Made by a program: the position numbers and the translations under genes. Below the pieces are notes generated by a model. The model was not told the origin of the DNA and searched no databases. It saw nothing but the letters and a program-made list of their open reading frames with translations. Below are positions 20,418 through 32,200 of a stretch of 64,000 nt of DNA, in pieces. How positions within the stretch are numbered: position 1 is the first letter of the stretch; every line of letters begins with the position of its first letter. Source of the stretch: Aaosphaeria pasadenensis (taxonomy: Eukaryota; Ascomycota; Dothideomycetes; Pleosporales); assembly GCA_022813625.1 (NCBI GenBank), contig JAKLMB010000003.1:1488001-1552000 (forward strand). The letters are read 5' to 3'.

Positions 20418-20449
20418 TCAATGGGTAGTTCGATCAATGGGTAGTTCGA
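20418..20449. repeat. Perfect 16-bp tandem duplication upstream of the kinase gene
   Basis: TCAATGGGTAGTTCGA occurs twice head to tail without mismatch, 37 bp upstream of the proposed kinase ATG (20381, minus strand). Position suggests the core promoter or 5' leader. Confidence 0.9.
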
Positions 20450-20938
20450 CTGTGACACGAGGAAAGGGAAATGGTCCGATGACTCAGCTGATATCAAGTG
20501 GAATGTTTGGGTGTCTGTTCACCCCATCACAATAAATATAAGGCAAGTCGAGGTACCAACATCCTTGCAAGTAATGATAGTCTTCGAATCAGCTACATGT
20601 TTTGGACTGTTCATACAGTTGAGGAACGTGCGCTTGTGAAATTGACGCTCACACATGATAGAAACTTTGTCTACCTGATATTGCATTAGAAATGATTGGT
20701 GAGTGATATTGTTTTGGTTCTCTGGTATATCACGTCTTCGTACTGGACGCAGATGCAAACAACACACACGAGTCCCTCACGCTATTAAACCGGAGCATCA
20801 CTGCCGCTGCCATCTTTCGCTCAAACTGACTTCTGTATGCGGTAGTGTTGAATAAAGTCAATGTTCTTAAAGGGAGTTTGAAATCTACAGCGCTCTTTAA
20901 GAAGGAAAATGGGTAGCAGTGTCGCAGATTCATGAGCA
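20450..20938. other. Intergenic between kinase and HET genes
   Basis: Roughly 490 bp holding the kinase promoter and the 3' end of the HET transcript. No gene or repeat is seen apart from the duplication listed separately. Confidence 0.45.
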
Positions 20939-22910
20939 TTACACGATGCTTATCCTGTACACGCCAGGGCTTTCCATAGCTTCGTATTCCAGCCACTCGT
21001 GGCTATCGACCGATTGAAATTCAGTCCAATCTGACATGCCAAAAGCTGATTTTTTAGCGAACATTACCCCGCATCGCATAAACTGTCCCTTCGTCTTTCC
21101 AGTGGGCACAAGTAGAAGGCAGGACATCGACCAATAGTCCAGTGAGCCATGGTAGACTGATATTGGTAGACAATGGAGATCAAGGCTTGGAGGCTGGTAA
21201 TCAAGTCGGATCTCGAGTGCCTGGGAGAATCGTAGCATGGAGGGTTGTAGCGACTTGGTAAAAAGGTGTCCTGAGAGTCGAATAGTGCCATCCATCACCT
21301 TCGAGAATGGGTCTTGGGTAGCAGTCACGACTTCATGACTTATAATGTTAACCAGTATCGTAAGGATTTTGGGATCCGACATGTTTGCATGGCAGCCGGG
21401 CAACACCTCAGCGTCTACGCTCGCCCACGACCAAGACGGGGCTCGATAAAGCTGCGACTGAGGCTTGACCGAGGAGCTTTGCCAGAGGAGCTGGGTCGGG
21501 AGCGATTCTGCCCATAGACCTGCGCAGTACTCGTCGCAATTAGCCTGTTGGATAAGTCTAGCGATGCCGGCCAAGGCTACGAGTTTGTCTCCTGAGTAGC
21601 TTAGTTTACATTTTGTGTAATGCCCGATGACTGCGGCCCAAAGTTGTGAGGCTAGCTGTTTCGTACTGGGCCGTGGGAATTGGGCCAAAAGCCGTGAGCC
21701 TAGCTCATTCGTACTCGCCGATGGGTCATCATCGACATTGGATGGGAGACCTAGGCACGCCAGGATCAAATGTCGACGAACACCCCCGACGGGAATATAG
21801 TTAGGGATACCTTCTGGGCAAGTCTCGCACGACGTGGCATCGTAGCATTCCCAAAACATCTGATCCTCGTTGAAATGTAGTACCCTAGGCGCCAAAAGTA
21901 ATTCTTGCACAACCCAACCGCGCTCCATCAACGGCTGTCCCTTGAAATAGTTGCGCCACAACTCGTGGGGAATGATTTGATAGAATTGATTGCTTCCATC
22001 GTCCCTGGTGGAGCTAAACAGTGTTGGCTCGGGAGACTGCATCTCTCGCGAGCGAAACAAGCCTCCATCACCGTTCGCGCTGGCCGTCGCCGCAATGTTG
22101 AAAACCGCCCCGCGATAGACGCTCTGCATCAGTGGTGCTTCATGGTTCCAATCATCCTTCGAATCTTGGATTATACACAAGGAGTCTATCCACATGAAAT
22201 GGTAGCCCAGAGCTCTGGTGACGGCAAGTGCGTCTTGGAATGTTTTGCTAAGGCGCGAAATCTGAACTCCAGATAGCAGTTCGTGGTGGGATGTGGAGGT
22301 CAATGTGAAAAAGGGTATTGAACCCCAGCAATGACTGAGTGTCACATATTGAATTGAACCCGGAGTAGAATCGAACTGGGAATGAGTCACTACTTGGATT
22401 TGGTCATGCGTTGGTGTCCCAATGCGAACGAGGCGTGTGGGCATAGAGAGCTGAGAGCGCGATGGGTTGACGGATTTACATCTTGAGTGCGTTGAAAGGC
22501 AGCAGGATAACCAATGCTGTGCAAGAGGATGAAAAGTTTCCAGGTCAAGAGTTTCAGGTGGTGTGTATTTTCGTAAAGGTTCAGCATCTAGGGTGCAGTT
22601 TTAGTAACCCCCAATACTTGCTTCTCATGAACACACCTTTCACCCCAGACACCGTAAATACCTGTTCAACGTCTCGTAAGCGCTGACCTACCCGTGTACC
22701 GACTACGTTAGCGTTCGCCGTTAAATTCAGGTTGTAGTATTGTTCCTGTCTCCGTCGTCCTACGATCCAAAAATTTGGGGCAGCCTTCGAAGAGGGTTCT
22801 GTGCAGATCGCGCAGGACTTGGATGCTGTTTCCTGGACATCTTTTGGGATGGGCGGCTGATTCCGTTCAAATGTGAGGTTCAGAAACTTGTTACAGTTAG
22901 TACAGAACAT
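20939..22910 (-). CDS. HET-domain (heterokaryon incompatibility) protein
   Basis: Two exons on the minus strand, 22910-22637 and 22587-20939, joined across a 49-nt intron with TACTAAA branch site and TAG end; 640 residues. The N-terminus carries FCTNC and SCAIC cysteine pairs. A second motif, WLSCCLSTHSRC, lies shortly before MPTRLVRIG, the usual lead-in of HET proteins. The HET domain then shows its three blocks: YVTLSHCWG; WIDSLCIIQDSKDDW with the following Y-R-G-A-V-F-N-I-A-A-T; and ERGWVVQELLLAPRVLHF. HET proteins trigger cell death after fusion of genetically different hyphae and are thought to act like immune effectors. The partner cannot be deduced. The 3' half (after about residue 400) has no recognised domain. 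Confidence 0.9.
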
Positions 22911-23358
22911 CGTAACAGAAGGGCTAGTAGAGTATATTGTAAGAGGTAGAACTATACAAATGCCCTCTATGCCCAGGCACCCAGGTTAGTAATGTATGCC
23001 CCGCATTACTTCAAATGGAAATCAGAAACAATCTCAGCCTTGTAGAATAAAGAAAAAATCACAACAGTAAAATGTCTATACAACTAAAGGACCTGACATT
23101 GTACGAACATTTTAAATCTTTAAATATCAATGAGTAGATACCCTACGTATTAAGGGACTTACCCAGAACTACTTTTCTTCATAAATATACGTAACAATGA
23201 AATAAGATCCCAAAGTTCCCACCTCACTCCAATTAGACAGTCGACACTTATTTATCGAACTGTTTCGCTTCTCCGTCTATCATAATCTCCACCTTATTTC
23301 CTAACAAAGGTTTTTCGATAAATCCTTGCCGCCATGGCCATTCTACGCTCGAGCCCAC
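22911..23358. other. Intergenic, AT-rich
   Basis: Promoter of the HET gene on the left and 3' flank of the orphan gene on the right. 23040-23220 is strikingly AT-rich (long A and T runs) compared with both sides. No gene is seen. Confidence 0.4.
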
Positions 23359-24153
23359 CTAGGTCGGCGGCAGTGTCAGCAGCAAAGCCACCGGTCTTGA
23401 ATAGCCTTTGAAGATGACAATATTATCTGTGAGGACGAGGGAGCAGCGGTATCGCAAACTCATGGGCTTTGATTCATATGACTTATTGCTTTGATCACAT
23501 TGTACACACAGTTCGACGCCCAGTGCCGTATCCATCTCCTTGGGTACACATTTGACTCGATTGTTCTGAGACCAACGTTCGTCCTTCCTCATATATGATC
23601 TTACGGCGTCATCCATTTCATACCACAATTCCTCGACGCCCTCACAGGAGACGCGTATCCCTAGGATTGGCGTATATCCGCGGCTTCGAGCCCGTCTGAT
23701 CGTCACAGTACGGCGGTGGCACAAAGCCATTTAAGTTGTGGTACTTGGCAACTTGACCGTTGACGTGCTCTTGAAACTCGCTGCTCGGCTTAGTGACAGT
23801 ACTACCTTTGGCGCTGCAGATGATGCGAATGACGGGGAGGTCGGTCTTGTGGTGGGCGGTGGACCAGTTGTAGTCGGTGTGGAAGACGTCGAATATCAAG
23901 ATGGTATGTTGCGGCCATTTTTGTATTACGAGAAGGTTCGGCTCTTCTGAGACTTTGAGAATTGAGCATATCGCACTTATGATGTCGTTGACTGTGCTGG
24001 AGTTCAAGGGAGATGATCTCTTTAACACGGCGACTATCCGAATGGGTTCTCGAGCCTCTATGATCTTGAGGATCGTCTAATTAGATCAGATAAATAGTCG
24101 CGAAGAGGGAGTGCGGAAAAGAAGTTTACCTCCAGTGTTGTAGCGGGCTCCAT
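23359..24153 (-). CDS. Orphan hypothetical protein beside the HET gene
   Basis: Three exons on the minus strand: 24153-24130, 24076-23707 and 23660-23359. The introns are 53 nt (GTAAAC...TTAG) and 46 nt (GTGACG...CTAG), and all phases close, giving 231 residues. Without splicing the region is broken into two overlapping frames, which is why it is easily missed. The protein starts MEPATTLE, has a mixed alpha/beta look with a hydrophobic strand LLVIQKW...ILIFDVF, a second strand LPVIRIIC, and eight cysteines. It ends in a hydrophobic stretch (PVALLLTL). I recognise no family. The second donor is not a strong consensus, so the junction at 23707/23660 could be slightly different. Its position directly upstream of a HET gene in the same orientation hints at a shared role, but this is only context. 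Confidence 0.6.
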
Positions 24154-24506
24154 GTTTAATGTTAGAATTGAGAGAAGAAACATTCGACTTTTTATTGTTG
24201 TATCACACAGCTCTCGACATGATCCTGGCCACTCGGGACTGAGGCGCCTGGGTGTCACACAAGTCAAGCAAGCCACATCACGCCCATTTACTTCGCGTTT
24301 ATATCGTTTGAAGATGTTTTCATATTGCTACATAGGAGAGGGAAGGAGTGTATCCGTGACCTTAAAAAAACCAAGTTTGCTAACATGCCAATCTGAAGCC
24401 AAGTGGTATTGTGAAAAAAATAGGAAGAACAAAATCATCAAATGCGGTCGTGATATAGTGAGCGTGCGAACCGCCGCTGGGAACCCGCAACGCAACGCGG
24501 CGGGCT
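24154..24506. other. Intergenic between orphan gene and probable mitochondrial protein gene
   Basis: About 350 bp serving as promoter of the orphan gene and 3' UTR of its neighbour. Short frames on both strands lack support. Confidence 0.4.
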
Positions 24507-25886
24507 CTACCGAGTGGGTTCGCACTGCTCCATGAACCGATATATCCCTTCGATTCCTTGATACTCCAGCGGTGTGGTGAGGTCGATTGAATCTTCTAAT
24601 TCGCTCTCGTGCAGGCTCTCGTAGCCGGAGGGGGAGGAGGCCCAGTATGGGTTCTCGGTGACGTTTTCGAAGTCAAGTTCGTACTCTGAGTGGGTGGAGT
24701 AGTTGTCTGAGAGCTCGGAGGGGGTCATCATGTTTCGCCAGTCGATGGGTTGCTGGCGCCCTGTTACCGACTTCTCATAGAAGGAGCATTCGGAGGGAGT
24801 GCGGCTCGGTGCGAAGGGGAAAAGGAGGGCGATGTCCGTGCCGACGTAGGAGTCGAAGTCTTCGTCCTGTTGGATTACCCCGCGCTGTACCCCTAGCTCG
24901 TCGCAAATGGTTTCGACGATTTCGAAGTTACAGCCGGGGAAGTGCACCCGAAGCTTGGACGATTCGTATGTAATCGGTAAATCGCCCAACGATGACAACC
25001 GTTGGAGATCTTTGAGCACAGCAGCGAGTTCCTTGACAGCCCTGGAAAAGTCCACGGAGAGAACGTCCATAAGACCATCCTGGTTAAGAGTCTCCTTCTC
25101 CTTAGCGAAAGAGGGGAAGCCCTTGACGGCCTTCAATGGCGAGAGGGCGGTGACGGTAGGGTTGATGTTGAAGCTGACTGTCGTTCCTGGGGTGGCCCTG
25201 GGTGACCGGTTGAGGGTACGGTTCACTTTATCCTGCAGGGCAGAAACGGACTTGAATCGCTTCTCGCCGGTACGCGGGTCGATGCCGTCGAATTGGGCCT
25301 TCGACCCAGAGATCATGAACGCTCGCACCGCCTGTGAAACGTTGTTGATGACTTGGGCGGGCGCTGCGGGACCATGCGAGAAGTAACGAGCACCTCCCGC
25401 TCTGCCAGATCCCCAAGCGTATCCCCCGGCGGTCCTTCCGAGCGTGCCGCCGGTCAAGTTGGGGCGGAGCGTCGACGCAAAGGGTGCGCGTCCGGATTGG
25501 CTGTTCACAGCAAACCCGGTGCGAGACTTTGGGAATGATGAGCGGTCATACTTGACGCCGGACGAGCGAGTTGCAGCGGAGGTGAAACGGCGGACCGTGG
25601 AGGTGATGGCACTGTGAGTGCTGTACCATCGACCTTTGCTCTGCTTCAAGAAAGCGACGCGGTGGATGGGATGTTTCGGAGCATTCTTAGCGAGGATAGG
25701 TTGAAGTTGTGCCTGGGTTGGCCGAATGGAGGGTGGTAGTTGATTCTGGACGAGCTTCGCAGCATGTCGCCAGGCGGCCCTGTGGTGAGTCAGTCAACGT
25801 CACTCAGTAGTTGCATCATTGAGAACTTACTTGAACACTTTCGCGTTCTTGGCCACCAGCTGGTGGAAGCGAAGCACTGAGGCCAT
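24507..25886 (-). CDS. Conserved fungal protein, probable mitochondrial targeting (casein kinase II beta 2-like label)
   Basis: Two exons on the minus strand, 25886-25831 and 25779-24507, with a 51-nt GTAAGT...CACAG intron in phase; 442 residues. The start MASVLRFHQLVAKNAKVFK is Arg/Lys-rich without acids, like a mitochondrial presequence. A Gly/Arg/Ser-rich stretch with GYAWGSGRAGG follows, then ARYFSHGPAAPAQV and a helical block about AVRAFMISGSKAQFDG. The C-terminal half is acidic. Similar fungal proteins carry the automatic label casein kinase II beta 2 subunit, but the zinc-binding CPxxC sites of a true CK2 beta subunit are not visible here, so that name should not be taken as function. 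A matrix or inner-membrane role is a guess from the N-terminus. Confidence 0.82.
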
Positions 25887-27053
25887 TGCAATATAGGCGA
25901 TCTCACCAGCGCCTGATAGACTTAAAGTCAATATGAGTTTGGAGGAAGAGGAAGAAGGGTTGCGGGGAAGAGGCGATGAATGTCGTCTTAAGGCGATTGT
26001 GGCGCAGATGTCGCCACTCGGCGGTAGCCGGGTCCCCACAATTACGCACCATCTGATTCGCCCTACCGTACTAGCCGTTGGAGATGGACCCTGATTGATC
26101 TACGTGCAAGAGATGATGAGTTGTAATTCGACAGAAATACGTGTCAATCAAATCTCATCCTAGGGGAGATATCGATTGGTTCATGGCCTTTTGCTAACTT
26201 CCATGCGTGACTATTTTAAAACATTAGGTACTGCTTGTACTTTAGCTTAGGTAGAAGTATCGCAACGTATTCAGCATTTGAATTGTTTCTTGTAGAACAA
26301 CGCATGACATCATAATTCAAGGCTTCGTCTCCACTCAATCACATGCACGCAATGTTGAAGACATTTCTATACCCACACCAACAGTGATATTCTAACACAC
26401 ATGTACTTTCTGACGTTGTAGTTTACATGAAAGGAACAAAAAACCGTAGCTTTTATTTACTGGGGTCCTCCAGCCCCGGATGTAAGCAGTTTTTCGGCAC
26501 GCAAGCTCAGATGAGAAACAAAGAGAAACAGAAACAGGCAGAGATGAAGGGAATTTTGAGTGATTCGATCTTTCGGGGAAACAGACCAGTGTACTGAGAT
26601 AGTACACCCGCGAAGGAGAAGATTTAGCGAATAACAGTTGTCGCTATGCCGTGAGTGTAGTGGAGAGACGAAATGCAAGACGCCACAATGCCATTTCCCA
26701 TTGTAGCTCGGGCTTCCCAAGTTTAGGTATCGTCCCGGAAAACTGTCGTGTGAACATGAGGAATTTTGGGCTGAACCCACCCACTTTGATGTCTAGGAAA
26801 GGAGATATGCTTCCACCGGCCAGAAACCATTACGAACGCCAAAGCCAAAACTTTTGAAAGAAGAAAGGGAGCCCCTCAACCATGTAATATCCGATAGAGA
26901 AGAAAAATTAGGCCTGACAAGAAGTCGGAAGCCGTGGAAAACAGGCAGAGGTAGGGAATGAAACAAAGATGTATCGAAGCAGGAGCCGTCGGTCGCCACC
27001 ATTACAAAATAACCGTTGCTGTTTTCGAAAACGCCACTGAGCTGGGGTCTGCC
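25887..27053. other. Intergenic, no gene seen
   Basis: About 1.2 kb with the promoter of the gene starting at 25886 and the 3' flank of the LARP gene. Short overlapping frames on both strands between 26390 and 27000 have no domain or splice support. Confidence 0.45.
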
Positions 27054-30000
27054 TCATCCAAGAAACGCTTTGACTTCAGGGTCAAGGAATTGGGTGATCG
27101 TGTCGCGATTTCGATCACTAAGTCCTCCTTCGCGTAAAGAAGATTGCAACTGATCGAACGCTGGCCGTAAGACTGTAGCTTCGATTCTGACCAGATCCAC
27201 GTAATCCCGGGCAACGCGCTCTCGAATGAGACTTTGCGAGGATGACAACGTATCTCCGTAATATTTGACGAGGTTGGCAAAGCCAACAACTGAATTGTTA
27301 TGAAGGAAATCTTCAAAGGCAAACCGCCGGAATTCCTCGTACATTGTAGTGTTGAAATTGCGAATGAGAAAGTGGGACCAAAACTGATACAAAACATTCA
27401 TATCGTGGGGACAAGTTCCAAGTGCTGATAGTTGACGCTGGGATAATGCTTTTTCTCGTAGGTTGGTGTAGGGTTCGTTTGACGAGTCGAGAGGAGGAGA
27501 CTCCACGGGCGCATCTTTATTCTTGACCCAATACAAGGGAGTCCTCGCTGCAGACACTGCTACACTATTCCAAACCGTAAGCATAACTTCTAGTATTGAG
27601 GGCGCCGACATGAAGTCTTACCGTTCGGTACGCCTCCAAGCAGATTCAGGTACACCGTTTCTACTGCTGTTTGGTCCATTAGAAAAGGTTCGTAAAACGG
27701 AGGGAGATAGATGTGTTTCTAGTGGCTGTCCATCTTGCTCGCGAACAATGACGCGCAAAGATTCGACTTGCCGATCAGAGAAAGAATCAAATTCGCCACT
27801 CACAGCGTTGTTGACGGGTGCTTCAACAGCATGTCCATTCACGCCGTTGACATGACCGTTAGCACTGCCAAATCCATTGACGGCAGGCGCATGGGGGTCC
27901 AGAACATGATCCTGTGTTCCGTTCTCCCAGTTACGGCTCTCTGCCTTACCCTTAAACTCATTAGTAGGGACATCGTTGTTGCTTGAGTGAAGCGCTCCGT
28001 TCAGTGGCATTTCTGGATAACGGGGATCAAATCCGTTAAAAGTCGGGACGGGCGGGCTATGCAGCTCCTCGGGGCCATCATTCTGTGCCGACGGGTCGCG
28101 CTCAGAGGATGAGAGAACCCACTGTTCCCAGCCCTCTCGTCGTCGCAATCGATCTCTACCATCAACGCCAACTCGGTACTCGATGGTGGGAGAGGCGTGG
28201 CAGACATGCTTGATGATGTCGATGTTTGTTGTCAACTGCTTAATCCTGTTGAAGTCGGCGAGCACGCTCAAGAAAACGAAGCCCTGCGAATCCATATGCT
28301 TGCGCAGGAAGATATCTTTGCACAGGTTCTCGACGGAAAAGTAATACTCCCTAAAGACATGTTAGCTCGTGTCATGAAAAGCCTGGTGGTTTGATTTTCG
28401 TACATCTGAGTAGAGACCATTGAGGTCATGGTCCACTGGTCGACGCCATATGGACTGTAAGGTACCGCGCTGACAGGAGGCATGTAGTCGTACGACTGCG
28501 CTGGAGCAAACGTCTGAATCGGTGCAAGCTGCTGAGGCATGCCGGGATACGGCATGCGTACAAACATGTTCTCATTCGTGACGGATTGCGATCGAGGGCC
28601 ATTTCTGTACCCACGACCATGTCCAGAAGGAGCGGGGAAGTAGGCAGCCTGTTCGGGGTGGAAGTTTGGTGGTGAGCGGGCGAGAGAGAAAGACGAAGTG
28701 GACTGGACCGCAGGTGCGTGACCATTCGCGAACTGATGATTTCCGTTCTGGAATCCTCCTCGACCTCCTCGGTTCCCACCACGGCCACCGCGTTCGCGAC
28801 CTGAGAACGAATTGAAGCCGCCTCGGCGCTCGCTTGGGGCACCCTTTTGCGGGTTGACCTGACCTTCCTGGGGAGCGCCAGATCGTCGGTCTGCGTCCTC
28901 AGCTGTTTCGTTGAAGTCAGTATCGACTGTTACGAAGATGATGGGGAGAGCAAAAAAACCATTGCATCAAAATAAACTTACCATCATTCTGGTTGGCGGA
29001 TGCGCGCTTGTCTGCGGCTCCGGAGTTATCCTTAGAGGCCGAGTTTACATCTCCATCCTTCCTGCGATCTCCACCCGCGAAATCTCCTCTCCTACCCTTG
29101 CCAGGACGATTTGGGTACTGGCGAGGGAAATTGTTGTTCGGTGCGGAGGTGGTTGAGTTAACTGCAGCGTCGGTCACGCTAGAGACATTGCGAGAGTGAG
29201 CATCAGCTTCGGCACCAGATGCAACTTTAGAGCTTTTCTCCGCAGAAGACGTTCCAGTCTTTGCAGAAGCTGCGTTAGCATTGGCTGCTCGCCCTTCTTT
29301 GGGAGAACCTTCACGCACGTTGGACCCATCAGCACGGCCGTGCTTTGGTTGATCACCGTTGGTCGAAGGAGTCGGCACAGAGGCATCTTTTTCGGCGCTT
29401 CCGGCGGTATTAGCACCGATGTTGTTGCCTCGGGCCGGATTCTGCGCGCCGCCACGAGCTCCTCCTCGGCCACCTCTTCGCGACGTTGCAGCGGGCAACG
29501 GGGTACTGAACACAACGGTTGGGGTGTAAGGCATGGAGACCCACTCCTTCTTGCTTGCAGGCCCGTTGTCTTTACGGTCTTTCTCGGTTTTATCCGCTTT
29601 TCCGTTGTTCTTTTTCCTGTCTTCGTCCACAGCGGTCTCAGGCGTCGGCCATGACTCTTGGTCACGCGTAGGAGGAAGCGGGAGCGACGCAGAATTCTTG
29701 TCGAACGGCTTGCCCTTACCGCCCTTCCTGGATTTCTCCGCGTCGTGCTCTTGCTTACTGCGATCCTGCCTGTGCTTTCCGTCTGCGGTAACATTCCTGT
29801 CTTTGGCATCGCCGCTCTCCGATGAGGGATTGAGCTTGCTTCTCTTCGCTGCAGCGTCAGAGGAGGGTCCTTGAGGAACACCGTTGGTTTGATTCGCTTT
29901 AGCGGCCGGTTTCTGTACCACCTTGGCCTTCTGCTCTTCCAGCCTGCGGGCCCAAGGATTGACTGTGGGTATTGGTGCATCAAGCAGCACCTTGGGCGGC

Positions 30001-30530
30001 GCTTTGTCTGCCTTCTTTCCCTTGCCCTTTGTTTTCTCTGCGTTCTCTGCCGTAGTCTCTGCGGGCTCGGAGGTCTTATCTACGGAGGTGGAAGCCTGTG
30101 ACTTATTTTCCCACGACTCTGCTGTTCCATTCTGCAACGACGTAACGTCATCGTCCTTGACGGCGGTGGATGCCGAAGAGGCTCCAAGGTCTGGAGACGA
30201 CACGGCCGAGCCATTGGTAGCCGGCTGGGTGACTGCTTGCTTTGTTGGTGACACCTGTGAAGTCGTTTCACGTGCTCCATTCAGATTGCTAGCGTTTGCT
30301 TGTTCGGCGTCAGCATCGGCGTCATCAGCCCAGCTGGGTACGGAAGCGACTGCTGGGATCGAATTTGATCGCGACTCCTTTGCGGGCGTATTCGTTCCGG
30401 ATGTTGATTTGCTAGGGGCTGTCGCGGAAGTAGCTGTGCCGGAGAGTCCTTTGGCCGCCTGTGCGTAAGAAAATGTAGAGGGAGCTGTGCTCTCGTTGCC
30501 TTGACGGCGTGGCTGTGTGGTTGTTGCCAT
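27054..30530 (-). CDS. LARP1-like RNA-binding protein (La motif + DM15 region)
   Basis: Four exons on the minus strand: 30530-28982, 28902-28404, 28350-27622 and 27564-27054; introns 79, 53 and 57 nt; 1095 residues, all phases consistent. Residues 1-530 are disordered and Ser/Ala/Lys-rich, opening with TFSYAQAAKG. An RGG-type stretch (GGRGGNRGGRGG) follows in exon 2. The La motif spans the second splice junction: EYYFSVENLCKDIFLRKHMDS, then FVFLSVLADFNRIK. The last exon carries the DM15-like block LYQFWSHFLIRNFNTTMYEE with GFANLVKYYG, a hallmark of LARP1 proteins. The family binds mRNAs, controls translation and stability of ribosomal-protein messages, and acts downstream of TOR in animals; yeast has Slr1/Sro9. 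Cytoplasmic action is expected. The leader is long and pyrimidine-rich on the sense strand. Confidence 0.92.
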
Positions 30531-32200
30531 TGTTGAGATAGTTTCTGTTTGGGGGTATAAATTGCGGTCGTGCAGGTGTGTATGTGTATGTATGAGAGGA
30601 ATGAAGGAAGTGCTTCTGGTCCTCAGTTGAAAACTCCGATCAATCGCCCAGTATCGTAAAGGGCGTGATTTGTGTCCGGAGAGGCTCAGCTATCGACCTC
30701 TCCGCACTTGGATTCCTTGGTTTTCACCGAGGGTTGGTTGTGCGCTGCAGGACGATCCAGAGACTTTAGCTCCGCTGTAGCGTGAAGAGGAAAGAGTGCG
30801 TGGTTGTGAGCGTAGAGCAAAGTTCGTTGATCGTGGATGTATCGTATGAATCGGCGGGGAAGTCGTTGAGAAATTCGTGAAGGAACCCGTGAAGGTGTGA
30901 CGTAGGCTGGACGAAATTCTGGAAGGGAGCGAGTTAGCAAGCTATTTGTACAGCTTGACCCCGAATGTGCGTTCGAAAGTGGCAACCTGGGTTGTGAGGA
31001 CAGGCCCAAAAAAAGTTGCCTACAACCAAGGGGACGGGTTCGGGAAGTGGCTCGCAGCGAGCCCAGGGAGCACTCTGGGGAAAAGAGGAAAACAGGTAGG
31101 GAATAATGTCGGAGACGTCCACAGAGCCAGATGAGTGACGATGGCGATCGTGGACGGTGGGTAGCCCGTACTATCGCCACAGAACGTGTACCTGACAAAC
31201 GAGGCACGCCCGAGGGTTGAATTGGTGGAGGAGCGGCGCGCGGTGAAAAGGGAAGGAAGGAAGGAGGACGGTCGCGGGGGTCGGCAGTAGCGATGCGGGC
31301 AGAACTGACCTACAAAGTTTTGAAATCGTGCGAAGACGAATGCGCGCCAACGACGATGTAGGATGTTTACAATCCGATGGAGCGGCTATAACCAGAGATT
31401 TCTGTCGCCAGAAGAAGAGAGTATCTCCGGGGAGGCAGATGGGTATTTAGAGCAGGTGGTGTTTGTTGTCCTTGTTGTTGGCGAGGGTGGTGGTGGTCGT
31501 CGTAGTAGGCACTCACTGCTCACTCACTATTACTCGCTAGGCACGAGCGTTTCGAGGTCACGGCGGAGTGAGACAGACAGACGAACTTGGGGGTCGTTGA
31601 GTGAGAGGGAGCAACGGGTGGGGAGAAGAGGTAGCGGGCGAAAAGAGAAGAGGGAAGGGGGAGGAAAGGAAGAAGAAAAGATCTGGCGACCTTTTGTGAA
31701 GATTACCAGAACCACGGAGGAGGAAGAGGGGGAGAGGAAATTGAGAGTGTCGTGTGTGTGGGTTGTGTGGGAGAAGAAGAAGCGCTGGCGCTGGCGTAGG
31801 CGCAGGCGTAGGCGTAGGAGGGAGGGGAAAAGAGAGGGTAGTTAGTGAGTTAGTGAGAGAGAGAGAGAGAGAGAGGGTAAGGTAAAGTAAAGTAAAGGTA
31901 AAGTAGAGTAAGTACCAAGTACCAAGTAGTACCTAAGTAATTACTCCGTAGAGGATTAGTGGTTGGTAGTGGGATTGTTCGGATTTGGTACGAGGGAGGG
32001 AAAAAAAGGTAGAGAGAGGTAATAGTGCGGATTTGGGTGGACGGTGGGCAGTAGACGGTAGATGGTAAACCTGTGGACCGTAGCGTAGGGTTGGGAGTAG
32101 GATTAGTAGGGTGAGTGAGTGTATGAGTGAGTGTACGGAGCATGTACTGAGTAATAGTAGAATACCCAATTACCTCGACTACTTAGTCCTGGTATTACTG
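30531..32200. other. LARP upstream region, strongly strand-asymmetric and low complexity
   Basis: The plus strand is purine-rich (31230-31880), so the sense strand of the LARP gene is rich in C and T. Includes a GA dinucleotide run (31857-31876) and a GGCGTA/GGCGCT hexamer run (31785-31817). An open frame on the plus strand (31363-31845) is only a reflection of this composition. Confidence 0.55.
31785..31876. repeat. Hexamer run and GA microsatellite
   Basis: A GGCGYN-type hexamer run (31785-31817) is followed 40 bp later by (GA)n of about ten units (31857-31876). Both are simple sequence and likely to vary in length between isolates. Confidence 0.7.

Noticed and set aside
31363..31845. 160-codon plus-strand frame, Arg/Glu/Gly-rich
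   Set aside because: Follows directly from the purine-rich composition of the LARP upstream region; ends in a hexamer repeat.
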